64,000 nucleotides of DNA from Streptomyces iakyrus (GTDB taxonomy: Bacteria > Actinomycetota > Actinomycetes > Streptomycetales > Streptomycetaceae), in assembly GCF_000717055.1 (NCBI RefSeq), contig NZ_JNXI01000027.1, positions 186,001-250,000 of the forward strand. Direction: 5' to 3'. Positions 43,878 through 56,501 of this stretch are shown in pieces. The position numbers and the translations under genes were made by a program. Positions within the stretch are counted from its first letter, which is position 1. Each line of letters opens with the position of its first letter. Under the pieces are notes generated by a model. It had not been told where the DNA came from and made no database searches. It saw only the letters and a program-made list of their open reading frames with translations.

Positions 43878-45467
43878 TCAGGCCAGGTTCACCGACCGGG
43901 CCGAGGTCGCCCCGATCTCCGCGGCCACCTCGGCCAGCACGGTCGCGGTCACCGTGTCGTCCACGGTCAGCACGGCCAGCGCCTCGCCGCCGGCCACCGA
44001 CCGCGACACCTGCATGCCGGCGATGTTGAGGCCCGCCTCACCGAGGATGCGGCCCACCGTGCCGACGACACCGGGACGGTCCTCGTACTTCAGCACGATC
44101 ATGTGGTCGGCGAGCGCGAGGTCCACGTCGTAGTCACCGACGGCGACGATCTTCTGCAGGTGCTTCGGGCCGGCCAGCGTGCCGGACACCGACACCTCCT
44201 CGCCGTCGGCGAGGGTGCCGCGCACCGTGACGACGTTGCGGTGCTCGGTCGCCTCGGAGCTGGTGGTGAGGCGCACCTCGACGCCACGCTCCTGTGCGAA
44301 CAGCGGGGCGTTGACGTAGGACACCGTCTCGTCGACGACGTCCTCGAAGACACCCTTGAGCGCGGACAGCTCCAGCACCTTCACGTCGTGCTGGGTGATC
44401 TCCCCGTACACCTCGACGTCGAGGCGGACCGCGACCTCACCGGCGAGCGCGGTGAAGATCCGGCCCAGGCGCTCGGCGAGCGGCAGCCCCGGCTTGACGT
44501 CCTCGGCGATGACGCCGCCCTGGACGTTCACCGCGTCCGGCACGAGCTCACCGGCGAGGGCGAGGCGCACCGAGCGGGCCACCGCGATACCGGCCTTCTC
44601 CTGCGCCTCGTCGGTGGAGGCACCGAGGTGCGGGGTGGCGACGACCTGGTCGAACTCGAAGAGCGGGGAGTCCGTGCAGGGCTCCTTCGCGTACACGTCG
44701 AGACCGGCACCGGCGACCCGGCCCTCCTTGAGGGCGGAGTACAGCGCCTCCTCGTCGACGATCCCGCCGCGCGCGGCGTTGACGATGCGCACGCTCGGCT
44801 TGACCTTGCGCAGCGCCTCGTCGCCGATCAGGCCGAGGGTCTCGGGGGTCTTGGGGAGGTGGACGGTGATGAAGTCGGAGACCTCCAGCAGCTCGTCCAG
44901 CGACAGCACCTTGACGCCCATCTGCGCGGCGCGCGCCGGCTGCACGTAGGGGTCGTAGGCGACGACCTTCATGCCGAAGGCGGACATGCGCTGCGCGACG
45001 AGCGCGCCGATGCGGCCGAGGCCGACGACGCCGAGGGTCTTCTCGGCCAGCTCGACGCCGGTGTACTTGCTGCGCTTCCACTCGCCGTTCTTCAGGGCGG
45101 CGTTGGCCTGCGGGATGTTGCGGGCCGTGGCGACGAGCAGACCGCAGGCCAGCTCGGCGGCGGTCACGATGTTCGAGGTGGGGGCGTTGACGACCATCAC
45201 GCCGGCCTTGGTGGCGGCGGAGACGTCCACGTTGTCCAGGCCGACGCCGGCTCGTGCGACGACCTTCAGCTTGTTCGCGGCGGCGATCGCCTCGGCGTCG
45301 ACCTTGGTGGCCGAGCGGACCAGGATCGCGTCCACATCGGCGATGGCCGGGAGCAGCTCGGCTCGGTCCGCGCCGTTGCAGTGCCGGATCTCGAAGTCCG
45401 GGCCCAGCGCGTCGACGGTGGCGGGCGACAGCTCTTCAGCGATGAGTACGACGGGTTTCGAGCTCAC
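43878..45467 (-). CDS. serA: D-3-phosphoglycerate dehydrogenase
   Basis: 529 residues, the long actinobacterial SerA that commits 3-phosphoglycerate to serine synthesis. The catalytic/NAD domain has VVARAGVGLDNVDVSAATKA, LGVVGLGRIGALVAQRMSAF, VNAARGGIVDEEAL (Arg), the Glu region and ATPHLGASTDEAQEK (His). An intervening ASB domain at about 315-450 and a C-terminal ACT domain (LKYEDRPGVVGTVGRILGEA) provide serine feedback control. Start GTG 45467 with GAGGA upstream; a longer open frame exists but has no start signal. 272 bp from ilvC, with a hairpin between. Confidence 0.95.
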   Translation of the reverse strand: MSSKPVVLIAEELSPATVDALGPDFEIRHCNGADRAELLPAIADVDAILVRSATKVDAEAIAAANKLKVVARAGVGLDNVDVSAATKAGVMVVNAPTSNIVTAAELACGLLVATARNIPQANAALKNGEWKRSKYTGVELAEKTLGVVGLGRIGALVAQRMSAFGMKVVAYDPYVQPARAAQMGVKVLSLDELLEVSDFITVHLPKTPETLGLIGDEALRKVKPSVRIVNAARGGIVDEEALYSALKEGRVAGAGLDVYAKEPCTDSPLFEFDQVVATPHLGASTDEAQEKAGIAVARSVRLALAGELVPDAVNVQGGVIAEDVKPGLPLAERLGRIFTALAGEVAVRLDVEVYGEITQHDVKVLELSALKGVFEDVVDETVSYVNAPLFAQERGVEVRLTTSSEATEHRNVVTVRGTLADGEEVSVSGTLAGPKHLQKIVAVGDYDVDLALADHMIVLKYEDRPGVVGTVGRILGEAGLNIAGMQVSRSVAGGEALAVLTVDDTVTATVLAEVAAEIGATSARSVNLA

Positions 45468-45698
45468 GTGAGTCCTCACAAGTCCAGTGCTGCGGACGGC
45501 CGTCCCGACGGCCGCAGGCGGTGGAGGGATGCTTGCCGCGTGGAAGACGCACGACGCTGTGGGCCTGACGCGTATGTATGTGTGCAGCAGTCTAGTGGCG
45601 CACCTGGCGTCGTCCTGTGCCGCTGCGGAAGGATCACCCGTCCGTGGCGGACGGGATGGACAACGCCGTACCACCGACGTTACCCCGGGTTCGCCGAA

Positions 45699-45726
45699 GG
45701 GGCCGGAGCGGGGATGCTCCGGCCCC
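45699..45726 (-). terminator. Terminator of the ilvBNC operon
   Basis: A perfect 11-bp stem GGGGCCGGAGC / GCTCCGGCCCC with a six-base loop, 13 bp after the ilvC stop; TT follows on the minus strand. Confidence 0.8.
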
Positions 45727-45739
45727 TCGGCCGTGAGGC

Positions 45740-49257
<3,518 letters not shown>

Positions 49258-49333
49258 TCTCTTCTCAGATGCTGAGGGTTTTTTGCGAGGTTTGTGCGGT
49301 CTTCGGCTGTTGCACGAAGGGTGCCTGTGCAAC

Positions 49334-49367
49334 AAAAAACCCCTCGTGCCATAAGGCAAGCGAGGGG
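49334..49367 (-). terminator. Attenuator terminator of ilvBNC
   Basis: On the minus strand CCCCTCG...TGCC - TTAT - GGCA...CGAGGGG is followed by TTTTTT, between the leader ORF and ilvB. It is a textbook rho-independent terminator, rare in quality for this GC-rich genome. Confidence 0.88.
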
Positions 49368-49407
49368 AGCGCGCCGGGTGGAGATGCTGAGCGGTCGAGG
49401 CTCAGCG

Positions 49408-49449
49408 TCAGCCGACGCGCTTTCCAAGTACGAGAATTCGGGTGCGCAT
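49408..49449 (-). CDS. ilvL: ilvB leader peptide MRTRILVLGKRVG
   Basis: 13 residues with the run Ile-Leu-Val-Leu (codons ATT CTC GTA CTT, three of them rare here) and a further Val. GGAGGG precedes the ATG by ten bases. Followed by the attenuator hairpin 41 bases on. Stalling at scarce Ile/Leu/Val-tRNA would prevent terminator formation. Such control is established for the ilvBNC operon of Corynebacterium glutamicum. Confidence 0.82.
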   Translation of the reverse strand: MRTRILVLGKRVG

Positions 49450-49482
49450 GGCACTGACCCTCCCCCCGGCACGCACTCACTG

Positions 49483-52400
49483 TCAAGTGGGTGGGACGGG
49501 AGTCTCATTATGTGAGCGAAGGGCCGTACCGCCTCCGATGACGGCGGACACACCCGAGCTGTACACCCGCGGGGAGCCGCCCACTAACGCCGGTTCGGCC
49601 GGTCCGTTCGGCACCGGATAGTGCCCGGCGGCGAGCGTCCGGCGCAGCCGGTACTCGTCGAGCGGCCCGGAGAACGCCATGCCCTGCCCGTGCGTGCAGC
49701 CCATCGCGCGCAGGGCGGTCACCTGCTCGGGCAGATCCACCCCTTCGGCCACGGACTTCAGCCCGAGGTCGCCCGCGATGCGCAGCAGCCCGCTGGTGAT
49801 CTTGTGCAGGCGCGCCGACTCGACGACGCCCTCGACCAGACCGCGGTCCAGCTTCAGGACGTCGACGGGGAGCCGCCTCAGGGCCGTGATCGCCGCGTAG
49901 CCGCTGCCGAACCCGTCGAGCGCGATCCGTACGCCGACCCGCCGCAGGGCGCCCAGACGCCGCTCCAGCTCGTCCAGCGAGACCCTGGGGTCGGCGTCCG
50001 ACAGCTCGATGATCAGCGACCCGGACGGCAGGCCGTGCCGCGTGAGCAGCGCCTCGATCGAGCCGAGCGGCATCGACCGGTCCAGCAGCCGGCGGGCGCT
50101 CATCCGCACCACCACGGGCACGGACAGTCCGGTCGCGTGCCGCTCGGCGGCCTGCTCGACGGCCTCCTCGATCAGCCACCGGCCCAGCTCGGAGGTCTTG
50201 TCGCTGTCCTCGGCCACACGCAGGAACTCCGCCGGGGTGAAGAGCACCCCTTGCGAGGAGCGCCAGCGCGCCTGCGCGGACACCGAGGTGATCCGGCCGT
50301 CCTCCAGGGACACCACCGGCTGGTGCAGCAGGGCGAACTCCCCGTCGTGCAGGGCGGCCCGCAGGCGGGTGGCGAGCTCGGCCTTGCGGGCGACGTCCTG
50401 CTGCATCTGCGGCTTGTACAGCTCGACACGGCCCTTGCCGCCGGCCTTGGCGCGGTACATCGCCAGGTCGGCGTTGCGCAGCAGTTCGCCCGCCCCGAGG
50501 CCGGATTCGGCGAAGGCCACGCCGATGGAGGCGTTGACACGGACATCGTTGCCGTCGATGAGGTAGGGCTGGGACAGCGTCGTCCTGAGGCGGTCGGCGA
50601 GCTCCAGGATGTGCCGCTCCCGCGCGTCCCGGTCGCGGGTGTTGTCCCCGGCGATCAGGGCCGCGAACTCGTCCCCGCCGAGCCGGGACGCGGTGTCGCC
50701 GTGCCGGACCGAGTCCTGGAGCCTGCGGGCGGCCTGGACGAGCAGCTCGTCACCGGCCTGGTGCCCGATGGTGTCGTTGACGGCCTTGAAGCCGTCGAGA
50801 TCGATGAACAGCACGGCCGTGTTGCGCAGGGCCACGCCCCGGTCGGAGGCCCGTCGGCCCGAGAGGGCGTGCTGGACACGCTTGGTGAACAGGGCGCGGT
50901 TGGGCAGGTCGGTGAGCGGGTCGTGCTCGGCGTTGTGCTGCAACTGGGCCTGGAGCCGCACTCTTTCGGTCACGTCGCGGCTGTTGAAGATGAGGCCGCC
51001 GTGATGACGGTTGACGGTCGACTCGACGTTCAGCCAGCCTTCCCCACCGCCCGAGCGGAAGCGGCACTCGATGCGTGTGGTGGGTTCCTCGACCGGGTCG
51101 GCGGCGAGGAATCTGCGCACCTCGTGCACGACGCAGCCCAGGTCCTCGGGGTGGATGAGGTGGGCCAGTTCCGTGCCCACCAGTTCCTCCGCCGGGCGGC
51201 CGTACACCCCGGCGGCTGCCGGGGAGACGTACCGCAGGACCCCGCTGGGAGCAGCGATCATGATGACGTCGCTGGACCCCTGCACCAGGGAGCGGAAGTG
51301 GTTCTCCTTCTGCGCCAGCTCCTGGGTGAGGGTGATGTTGTCGAGCAGCATGATGCCCTGGCGTACGACGAGCGCGAGCACGACCGTGCCCCCCGTCAGC
51401 AGGACCACGCGGTCGACGCTGCGGCCGTTGAGGACGTTGTAGAGGATCCCCAGGGTGCACACGGCCGCCGCGAGGTAGGGCGTGAGCGCGGCCAGGGAGC
51501 CGGCGATGGGCCGGGCGGCCGGGTACCGGCTGTGGTCGGCGCCCGGCAGGGGCACGGGGTGGTGGGGGACGCTGCGCTGCCCCGGCACGTGCTCGTGCAC
51601 CACGCGGGTGTGCCCCGTGCCGCCGTGCCGGTCGGCGCCCTGGCGGTCGGCCTCCGCGCGGGGCGCCGCCCACGGGGCGTACGCCAGCAGCAGCGAGCCC
51701 GCGAACCAGCCGGCGTCGAGCAGCTGGCCGGAGCGGTAGTCGTGCTGCATGAGCGGCGAGGTGAACAGGGCGTCGCACATCACGGTCAGCGCCAGGGCAC
51801 CGATGGCGGTGTTGACCGCGGAGCGGTTCACCGCGGACCGCCTGAAGTGCAGGGCGAGGACCATGCTGACCAGCGCGATGTCGAGCAGCGGGTACGCCAG
51901 CGACAGCGCGATGTGCGCGACGCCCGGCCCTTCGGATTTCGCGGCCTGGGCGAGGGCGAGGCTCCAGGCCAGCGTCAGCAGCGAGCCGCCGATCAGCCAG
52001 GCGTCCAGCCCGAGGCAGACCCAGCCGGCCTTGGTGACCGGCCGTTTGGCGAGCACGAGCAGTCCGACGATCGCGGGCGGCGCGAAGCAGAGGAAGAACA
52101 GGTCGGCGTAGCTGGGGCTGGGCACGGGCAGTCCCAGGACCACCTCGTACCACCCCCAGACCAGGTTGCCCAGGGCGGCCATGGTGGAGGAGAGGCCGAA
52201 CAGCAGCCAGGCGGGCCGGAAGCCTGGACGGCGGCTGCGGGCGTAGAGGAAGCACGAGACGGCGGCGGTGCCGGCCGCGGCGCTCAGCCCGAAGTCGCCC
52301 ATGATCAGGGCCAGCTCCACCGAGCCCCAGCCGAACGCGGAGCCTGCGGCGTATCCCGCGCAGACCAGGGCGAGGACAAGTTGGAGGGCCAGGCCCGGCC

Positions 52401-52497
52401 GGTGGCCGGTGACCGGTGTGCGGGGCAGCAGCGCACCCGGGGACGGAGGCTGTGCCCGCAGCGCTCCGTCCAGCGTGGGGGTGGGGGGCGCGCTCAC
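49483..52497 (-). CDS. Membrane GGDEF-EAL c-di-GMP protein with degenerate EAL
   Basis: 1004 residues. About nine or ten membrane helices cover residues 35-370 (MASE-like sensor). A PAS domain (about 400-500, SSDVIMIAAPSGVLRYVSPA) comes next. The GGDEF domain has an intact RLGGDEF at about 607 and an RHGD inhibitory site five residues before it, so cyclase activity is plausible. The EAL domain is eroded: the signature is SAQARW at about 739 instead of EALxRW, and DDFG is DGFG; only LKLD and the SVAEGV glutamate remain. Phosphodiesterase activity is therefore unlikely. GTG start with GGGAGGG five bases upstream. Position matches the S. coelicolor composite GGDEF/EAL gene upstream of ilvB. Confidence 0.92.
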   Translation of the reverse strand: MSAPPTPTLDGALRAQPPSPGALLPRTPVTGHRPGLALQLVLALVCAGYAAGSAFGWGSVELALIMGDFGLSAAAGTAAVSCFLYARSRRPGFRPAWLLFGLSSTMAALGNLVWGWYEVVLGLPVPSPSYADLFFLCFAPPAIVGLLVLAKRPVTKAGWVCLGLDAWLIGGSLLTLAWSLALAQAAKSEGPGVAHIALSLAYPLLDIALVSMVLALHFRRSAVNRSAVNTAIGALALTVMCDALFTSPLMQHDYRSGQLLDAGWFAGSLLLAYAPWAAPRAEADRQGADRHGGTGHTRVVHEHVPGQRSVPHHPVPLPGADHSRYPAARPIAGSLAALTPYLAAAVCTLGILYNVLNGRSVDRVVLLTGGTVVLALVVRQGIMLLDNITLTQELAQKENHFRSLVQGSSDVIMIAAPSGVLRYVSPAAAGVYGRPAEELVGTELAHLIHPEDLGCVVHEVRRFLAADPVEEPTTRIECRFRSGGGEGWLNVESTVNRHHGGLIFNSRDVTERVRLQAQLQHNAEHDPLTDLPNRALFTKRVQHALSGRRASDRGVALRNTAVLFIDLDGFKAVNDTIGHQAGDELLVQAARRLQDSVRHGDTASRLGGDEFAALIAGDNTRDRDARERHILELADRLRTTLSQPYLIDGNDVRVNASIGVAFAESGLGAGELLRNADLAMYRAKAGGKGRVELYKPQMQQDVARKAELATRLRAALHDGEFALLHQPVVSLEDGRITSVSAQARWRSSQGVLFTPAEFLRVAEDSDKTSELGRWLIEEAVEQAAERHATGLSVPVVVRMSARRLLDRSMPLGSIEALLTRHGLPSGSLIIELSDADPRVSLDELERRLGALRRVGVRIALDGFGSGYAAITALRRLPVDVLKLDRGLVEGVVESARLHKITSGLLRIAGDLGLKSVAEGVDLPEQVTALRAMGCTHGQGMAFSGPLDEYRLRRTLAAGHYPVPNGPAEPALVGGSPRVYSSGVSAVIGGGTALRSHNETPVPPT

Positions 52498-52922
52498 CGG
52501 GCCCTCCCGGTCCGCTGAGCTCCCGGGCCCCGCGGGTCCCGGCGGGGCGGCTGGTCAGGCCTCCTGCGGCTGCCGGGCCTGCGGTGGTGATGGCTGTGTG
52601 CGCTGTGGCGTTTGCTGTGGCGGGTGTGGTGGCCGACGTGATCGGCGTGCCGTCCGCGGCTGCCCGCGGCCGTCCGCCAGGGTCGCCGCCGGCAGCCCCG
52701 CCCCGTCGGATCGCTCGCCCAAAGGCCGTGCATCGCCTGTCGCCCCCCTCACAGTCCGAAGTGTCCATCCCCGGCGCCGGAACGGTCCCCGGCGCTGCCC
52801 CTGTCGGGACGATACACCAGTCTCGTCACTCAGGGACATAGGTTCTCTACGCTCCGTGACGATCAACAGATATATGAGTACCCACCGCACCCGGAGGATT
52901 GCGGACGGTACTCGAAGGTCTC
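52498..52922. other. Intergenic region upstream of the GGDEF gene
   Basis: 425 bp. The part near the GGDEF gene is GC-rich with no convincing gene. A frame at 52555-52839 on the minus strand (MSLSDETGVSSRQGQRRGPF...) lacks a ribosome-binding site and ends in low-complexity Pro/Gln/Arg. The far end (52840-52900) is AT-richer and contains a BldD-like element, so the GGDEF mRNA may have a leader of about 330 bases. Confidence 0.5.
52846..52860 (-). promoter_or_regulatory. BldD-like site upstream of the GGDEF gene
   Basis: GTCACGGAGCGTAGA on the minus strand matches the BldD consensus (nTnACnCWGnGTnAn) with two mismatches. BldD, which itself binds c-di-GMP, controls several c-di-GMP genes in Streptomyces. 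Weak match taken alone. Confidence 0.3.
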
Positions 52923-53873
52923 TCAGCCGGTTGATGCACCCGTCGTAAGGATCACGTTGCGGAGCGGCTCCCGGTTCACATAACGGTTCAACTGGTCCAC
53001 CAGGAGCCGCTTGGCGCGCGGGAGGAACGCGGAGGTGGGTCCGCCGACGTGCGGGCTGATGAGTACCCCCGGCGCACGCCACAGGGGGTGTTCGCGCGCC
53101 AGCGGCTCCGGGTCGGTGACGTCGAGGGCTGCGGTGATGCGGCCGGTCTCCAGCTCGGCGAGCAGGGCCTTGGTGTCGACGACGGGACCGCGGGCGACGT
53201 TGACCAGGAGCGCGCCGTCCTTCATCCGGGACAGGAAGTCGGCTCCGGCCAGGCCACGGGTGGATTCGTTGAGCGGGGTGGACAGGATGACGACGTCCGC
53301 CTCCGGCAGCAGCGCGGGGAGTTCGGTGAGCGGATGCACCGGACCGCGCGCCGTGGTGCGCTCGGAGCGCGCGACGCGCGCCACCCGCGCCACCTCGAAC
53401 GGAACGAGCCGGTCCTCGATGGCCTCGCCGATCGAGCCGTATCCCACGATGAGGACGTTCTTGTCGGCGAGGGCGGGCCGGAAGCCGCCGAGCCACTCCC
53501 CCCGGTCCTGCGCGCGCACGAAGTCGGGGATCCCGCGCAGCGAGGCCAGGATCAGCGCGAGGGTGAGCTCGCCGGTGCTGGCCTCGTGCACCCCGCGCGC
53601 GTTGCACAGCCGCACGCCCGCGGGCAGCCGCCCGAGCCCCGGCTCCACGTGATCGATCCCGGCGGAAAGGGTCTGAACGACCCGGACGTTGCTCATCCGC
53701 CCCAGGGGACGCACGCACAGCGGGCTGGGCTTCATGTAGGGGACGACGTAGAAGGCGCAGTCGGCCGGGTCCGCGGGGAAGTCCTCCCCGCCGTTCCAGA
53801 AGCGGTAGTCCGGGCCCTCGGGGAGTCCGTCGATCTCGTCCGGCGGGATGGGCAGCCACACGTCAGCAGTCAT
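52923..53873 (-). CDS. D-isomer-specific 2-hydroxyacid dehydrogenase
   Basis: 316 residues. NAD-binding motif NVLIVGYGSIGEAIEDRLVP; catalytic residues in LLVNVARGPVVDTKAL (Arg), ALDVTDPEPLAREHPLW (Glu) and VLISPHVGGPTSAFLPRAKR (His). The N-terminal half begins VWLPIPPDEIDGLPEG. The family reduces 2-oxoacids or hydroxypyruvate/glyoxylate; the substrate is not evident. ATG 53873. Divergent from the aldo/keto reductase (77 bp). Confidence 0.9.
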   Translation of the reverse strand: MTADVWLPIPPDEIDGLPEGPDYRFWNGGEDFPADPADCAFYVVPYMKPSPLCVRPLGRMSNVRVVQTLSAGIDHVEPGLGRLPAGVRLCNARGVHEASTGELTLALILASLRGIPDFVRAQDRGEWLGGFRPALADKNVLIVGYGSIGEAIEDRLVPFEVARVARVARSERTTARGPVHPLTELPALLPEADVVILSTPLNESTRGLAGADFLSRMKDGALLVNVARGPVVDTKALLAELETGRITAALDVTDPEPLAREHPLWRAPGVLISPHVGGPTSAFLPRAKRLLVDQLNRYVNREPLRNVILTTGASTG

Positions 53874-53950
53874 GCTCTGGAGGCTATGTCAGGAGCGTGC
53901 GACGGCAGAGGTTAGGTTGGGGTGGCTCGAACAGGGAGGGTCACGACCAG

Positions 53951-54949
53951 GTGGAGCGCAGGACGATCGGCGCGGCGGCGCTCGCGGTGGGGGCCGTCGG
54001 ACTCGGGTGCATGCCGATGAGCTGGGCCTACAGCGCGTCCAGGCGGCGCGGCGACGAGTCGCTCAGGGCGGTGCACCGGGCGCTCGACCTGGGCGCGTCC
54101 CTGCTGGACACGGCCGACATGTACGGCCCCTTCACCAACGAGCTGCTGGTGGGGCGGGCGTTGAAGGAGCGGCGGTCCGACGCGTTCGTGTCGACGAAGG
54201 TCGGGCTGCTCGTGGGCGACCAGCACATCGTCGCCAACGGCCGCCCGGGGTACGTGAAGCGGGCCTGCGACGCGTCGCTGCGGCGGCTCCAGACGGACGT
54301 CATCGACCTCTACCAGCTGCACCGGGCCGACCCCGAGGTGCCGGTCGAGGAGACCTGGGGCGCGATGGCGGAGCTCGTCCAGGCCGGGAAGGTGAGGGCG
54401 TTGGGCCTGTGCGCGGTGGGGGCGCGGGCCGGCCGCCGGGCCGGGGCCCGGCTGCACGACGGGACGATCCGGCAACTGGAGCGGGTGCAGCAGGTCTTCC
54501 CGGTCAGCGCGGTGCAGGCGGAGCTGTCGGTGTGGTCGCCGGAGGCGCTGGAGACCCTGCTGCCCTGGTGCCGGACGCGGGGGGTCGGTTTCCTCGCCGC
54601 GATGCCGCTGGGCAATGGCTATCTGACCGGCCGGCTGCGGCCCGGCGCGGGCTTCGAGGCGGACGACCCGCGCGCCCGCCACCCTCGTTTCACGGCCGAG
54701 ATGATGGCCGCGAACCAGCCGGTCGTCGCGGGGCTGCGCCGCGTGGCCCGTCGGCACGGCACGGACGTCACGCCCGCCCAGGTCGCCCTCGCGTGGGTGC
54801 TGGCCCAAGGGCCGCACGTGGTTCCGGTCCCGGGTACGAAGCAGGAGCGCTGGGTCACGGAGAACACGGCCGCGGCGGCACTGCGTCTGACCCCCGGCGA
54901 TCTGAAGGAGATAGCGGAGCTGCCCCCCGCCCGGGGCTCGTGGGACTGA
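53951..54949 (+). CDS. Aldo/keto reductase
   Basis: 332 residues from GTG 53951 (VERRTIGAAALAVGAVGLGC), ten bases after GGGAGGG. Catalytic tetrad: Asp and Tyr in LLDTADMYGPFTNELLVGRA, Lys in FVSTKVGLLVG, His in LYQLHRADPEVPVEE. NADPH-binding end: VVPVPGTKQERWVTENTAAA. Belongs to the YajO/AKR13-like group acting on small aldehydes or quinones. The open frame extends upstream without a better start. Confidence 0.9.
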   Translation: MERRTIGAAALAVGAVGLGCMPMSWAYSASRRRGDESLRAVHRALDLGASLLDTADMYGPFTNELLVGRALKERRSDAFVSTKVGLLVGDQHIVANGRPGYVKRACDASLRRLQTDVIDLYQLHRADPEVPVEETWGAMAELVQAGKVRALGLCAVGARAGRRAGARLHDGTIRQLERVQQVFPVSAVQAELSVWSPEALETLLPWCRTRGVGFLAAMPLGNGYLTGRLRPGAGFEADDPRARHPRFTAEMMAANQPVVAGLRRVARRHGTDVTPAQVALAWVLAQGPHVVPVPGTKQERWVTENTAAAALRLTPGDLKEIAELPPARGSWD

Positions 54950-55074
54950 GGCCCGGTTCCGCCCCGGTGCGTTTCGGGCAAACCCCGTGTTCCCGGTTCG
55001 ACGTTGCGTGATCGGGAACCTGGGAGCCGCGAGCGGTGTATGACAGGGAGAGGACCCGCCCCGTTGAAGGGACC

Positions 55075-56247
55075 ATGATCGTGCAACGTCGAGCCGTGCC
55101 GACCGTGTTGGCCGCCGCCGCGCTCCTGCTGACGGCCGGTTGTTCGTCCGACGGCCCAGGGTCGTCGGGCAATGACGAGGGCGCCTCCCCGAGCCGTAGC
55201 GCACCGGGGTCGTCCGCGCCGCCGCGCCAGGGCGCCGAGGAGACACCTCCCGCCGAGGGCTCGGTGAAGGTCGTGCGTACCGTCGCCGAGGGGCTGGACT
55301 CCCCCTGGGGCCTCGCTCCCCTGCCGGGCGGCGGCCTGCTGGTGTCCTCCCGGGACGACGGGACGATCGTCCGGGTCGACGAGAAGACCGGCAAGAAGAC
55401 CGAACTGGGCGAGGTGCCGGGGGTCTCCGCGGCGGGCGAGGGCGGCCTCCTCGGGATCGCCCTGTCCCCCGACTACGCCTCGGACCGCATGGTCTACGCG
55501 TACTTCACCTCGGCCTCCGACAACCGCGTCGTCCGCATGATCTACGACGAGCGGAAGCCCTCCGGCCAGCAGCTCGGCGCGCCCGACACGGTCTTCCGGG
55601 GCATCCCCAAGGGCTTCATCCACAACGGCGGCCGCATCGAGTTCGGCCCGGACAGGATGCTGTACGTGGGCACGGGCGAGAGCGGCGACACCGGCCTGTC
55701 CCAGGACAAGGACTCGGTGGGCGGCAAGATCCTCCGCCTGACCCCGGAAGGCGAGCCGGCGCCGGGCAACCCGTTCCCCGACTCGCCGGTGTACTCCTAC
55801 GGCCACCGCAATGTGCAGGGCCTGGCCTGGGACGGCAAGCAGCGGCTGTTCGCCTCGGAGTTCGGCCAGGACACCTGGGACGAGCTCAACGCGATCAAGC
55901 CGGGCGACAACTACGGCTGGCCGGAGGCCGAGGGCCGGTCCGACGACGGGGAGTTCAACAACCCGGTCGACCAGTGGACCACGGCCGAGGCCTCCCCCAG
56001 CGGCATCGCCTACGCCGAGGGGTCGGTCTGGATGGCGGGCCTGCGCGGCAAGCGGCTGTGGCGCATCCCGCTGAACGGCACCGAGGCCTCGGCCGAGCCC
56101 CAGGCCTTCCTGGAGGGCGAGTACGGCCGGCTGCGCACGGTGGTGCCGGCGGGCGGCGACCGGCTGTGGCTGGTCACCAGCAACACGGACGGCCGGGGCA
56201 GCCCGAAGGACGGGGACGACCGGATCCTGGAGCTGCGGGTGACGTAG
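55075..56247 (+). CDS. Glucose/sorbosone dehydrogenase-like lipoprotein
   Basis: 390 residues. Lipoprotein signal (RRAVPTVLAAAALLLTAGCS) followed by a Ser/Gly-rich linker. A six-bladed propeller follows with LDSPWGLAPLPGGGLLVSSR, GLLGIALSPDYASDRMVYAY, HNGGRIEFGPDRMLYVGTGE and SPSGIAYAEGSVWMAGLRGK, the soluble PQQ-type sugar dehydrogenase family. Streptomyces rarely make PQQ, so activity in vivo is uncertain. ATG 55075 with GAAGGG four bases upstream; GTG two codons on is equally possible. Confidence 0.9.
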   Translation: MIVQRRAVPTVLAAAALLLTAGCSSDGPGSSGNDEGASPSRSAPGSSAPPRQGAEETPPAEGSVKVVRTVAEGLDSPWGLAPLPGGGLLVSSRDDGTIVRVDEKTGKKTELGEVPGVSAAGEGGLLGIALSPDYASDRMVYAYFTSASDNRVVRMIYDERKPSGQQLGAPDTVFRGIPKGFIHNGGRIEFGPDRMLYVGTGESGDTGLSQDKDSVGGKILRLTPEGEPAPGNPFPDSPVYSYGHRNVQGLAWDGKQRLFASEFGQDTWDELNAIKPGDNYGWPEAEGRSDDGEFNNPVDQWTTAEASPSGIAYAEGSVWMAGLRGKRLWRIPLNGTEASAEPQAFLEGEYGRLRTVVPAGGDRLWLVTSNTDGRGSPKDGDDRILELRVT

Positions 56248-56267
56248 GGCCCCCGTCCCGTCCCCGC

Positions 56268-56453
56268 CTAGTCGCCCGGGTTCTGCGTGTCCTCCTCGGA
56301 GGGGCGCACGACGACCTTTCCGGACGCGAGGTCTATCGGGCCGCGTCCGGGGTCGGCGTCCCCGACGTCCTCACGGGTCAGTTCCAGGCGGTTCTGCTCA
56401 TCGCGGGTGTGCTTGCGCCCGGGCGAGAACAGTTCCTCGAACATGTTGAACAC
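56268..56453 (-). CDS. Small conserved protein (DUF6191-like)
   Basis: 61 residues: MFNMFEELFSPGRKHTRDEQ, then NRLELTREDVGDADPGRGPI and DLASGKVVVRPSEEDTQNPG. Acidic, soluble, conserved in Streptomyces as I recall. It lies 48 bp downstream of the LuxR regulator on the same strand. Function unknown. Confidence 0.75.
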   Translation of the reverse strand: MFNMFEELFSPGRKHTRDEQNRLELTREDVGDADPGRGPIDLASGKVVVRPSEEDTQNPGD

Positions 56454-56501
56454 GGAGCCTCCCTGGGCCGCGGAGCCGCGACGTCCTTTCCAGCGTAGGC
56501 C

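Noticed and set aside
52555..52839. Possible small gene MSLSDETGV... upstream of the GGDEF gene
   Set aside because: No ribosome-binding site, degenerates into Pro/Gln/Arg low complexity, and overlaps likely promoter and leader sequence.
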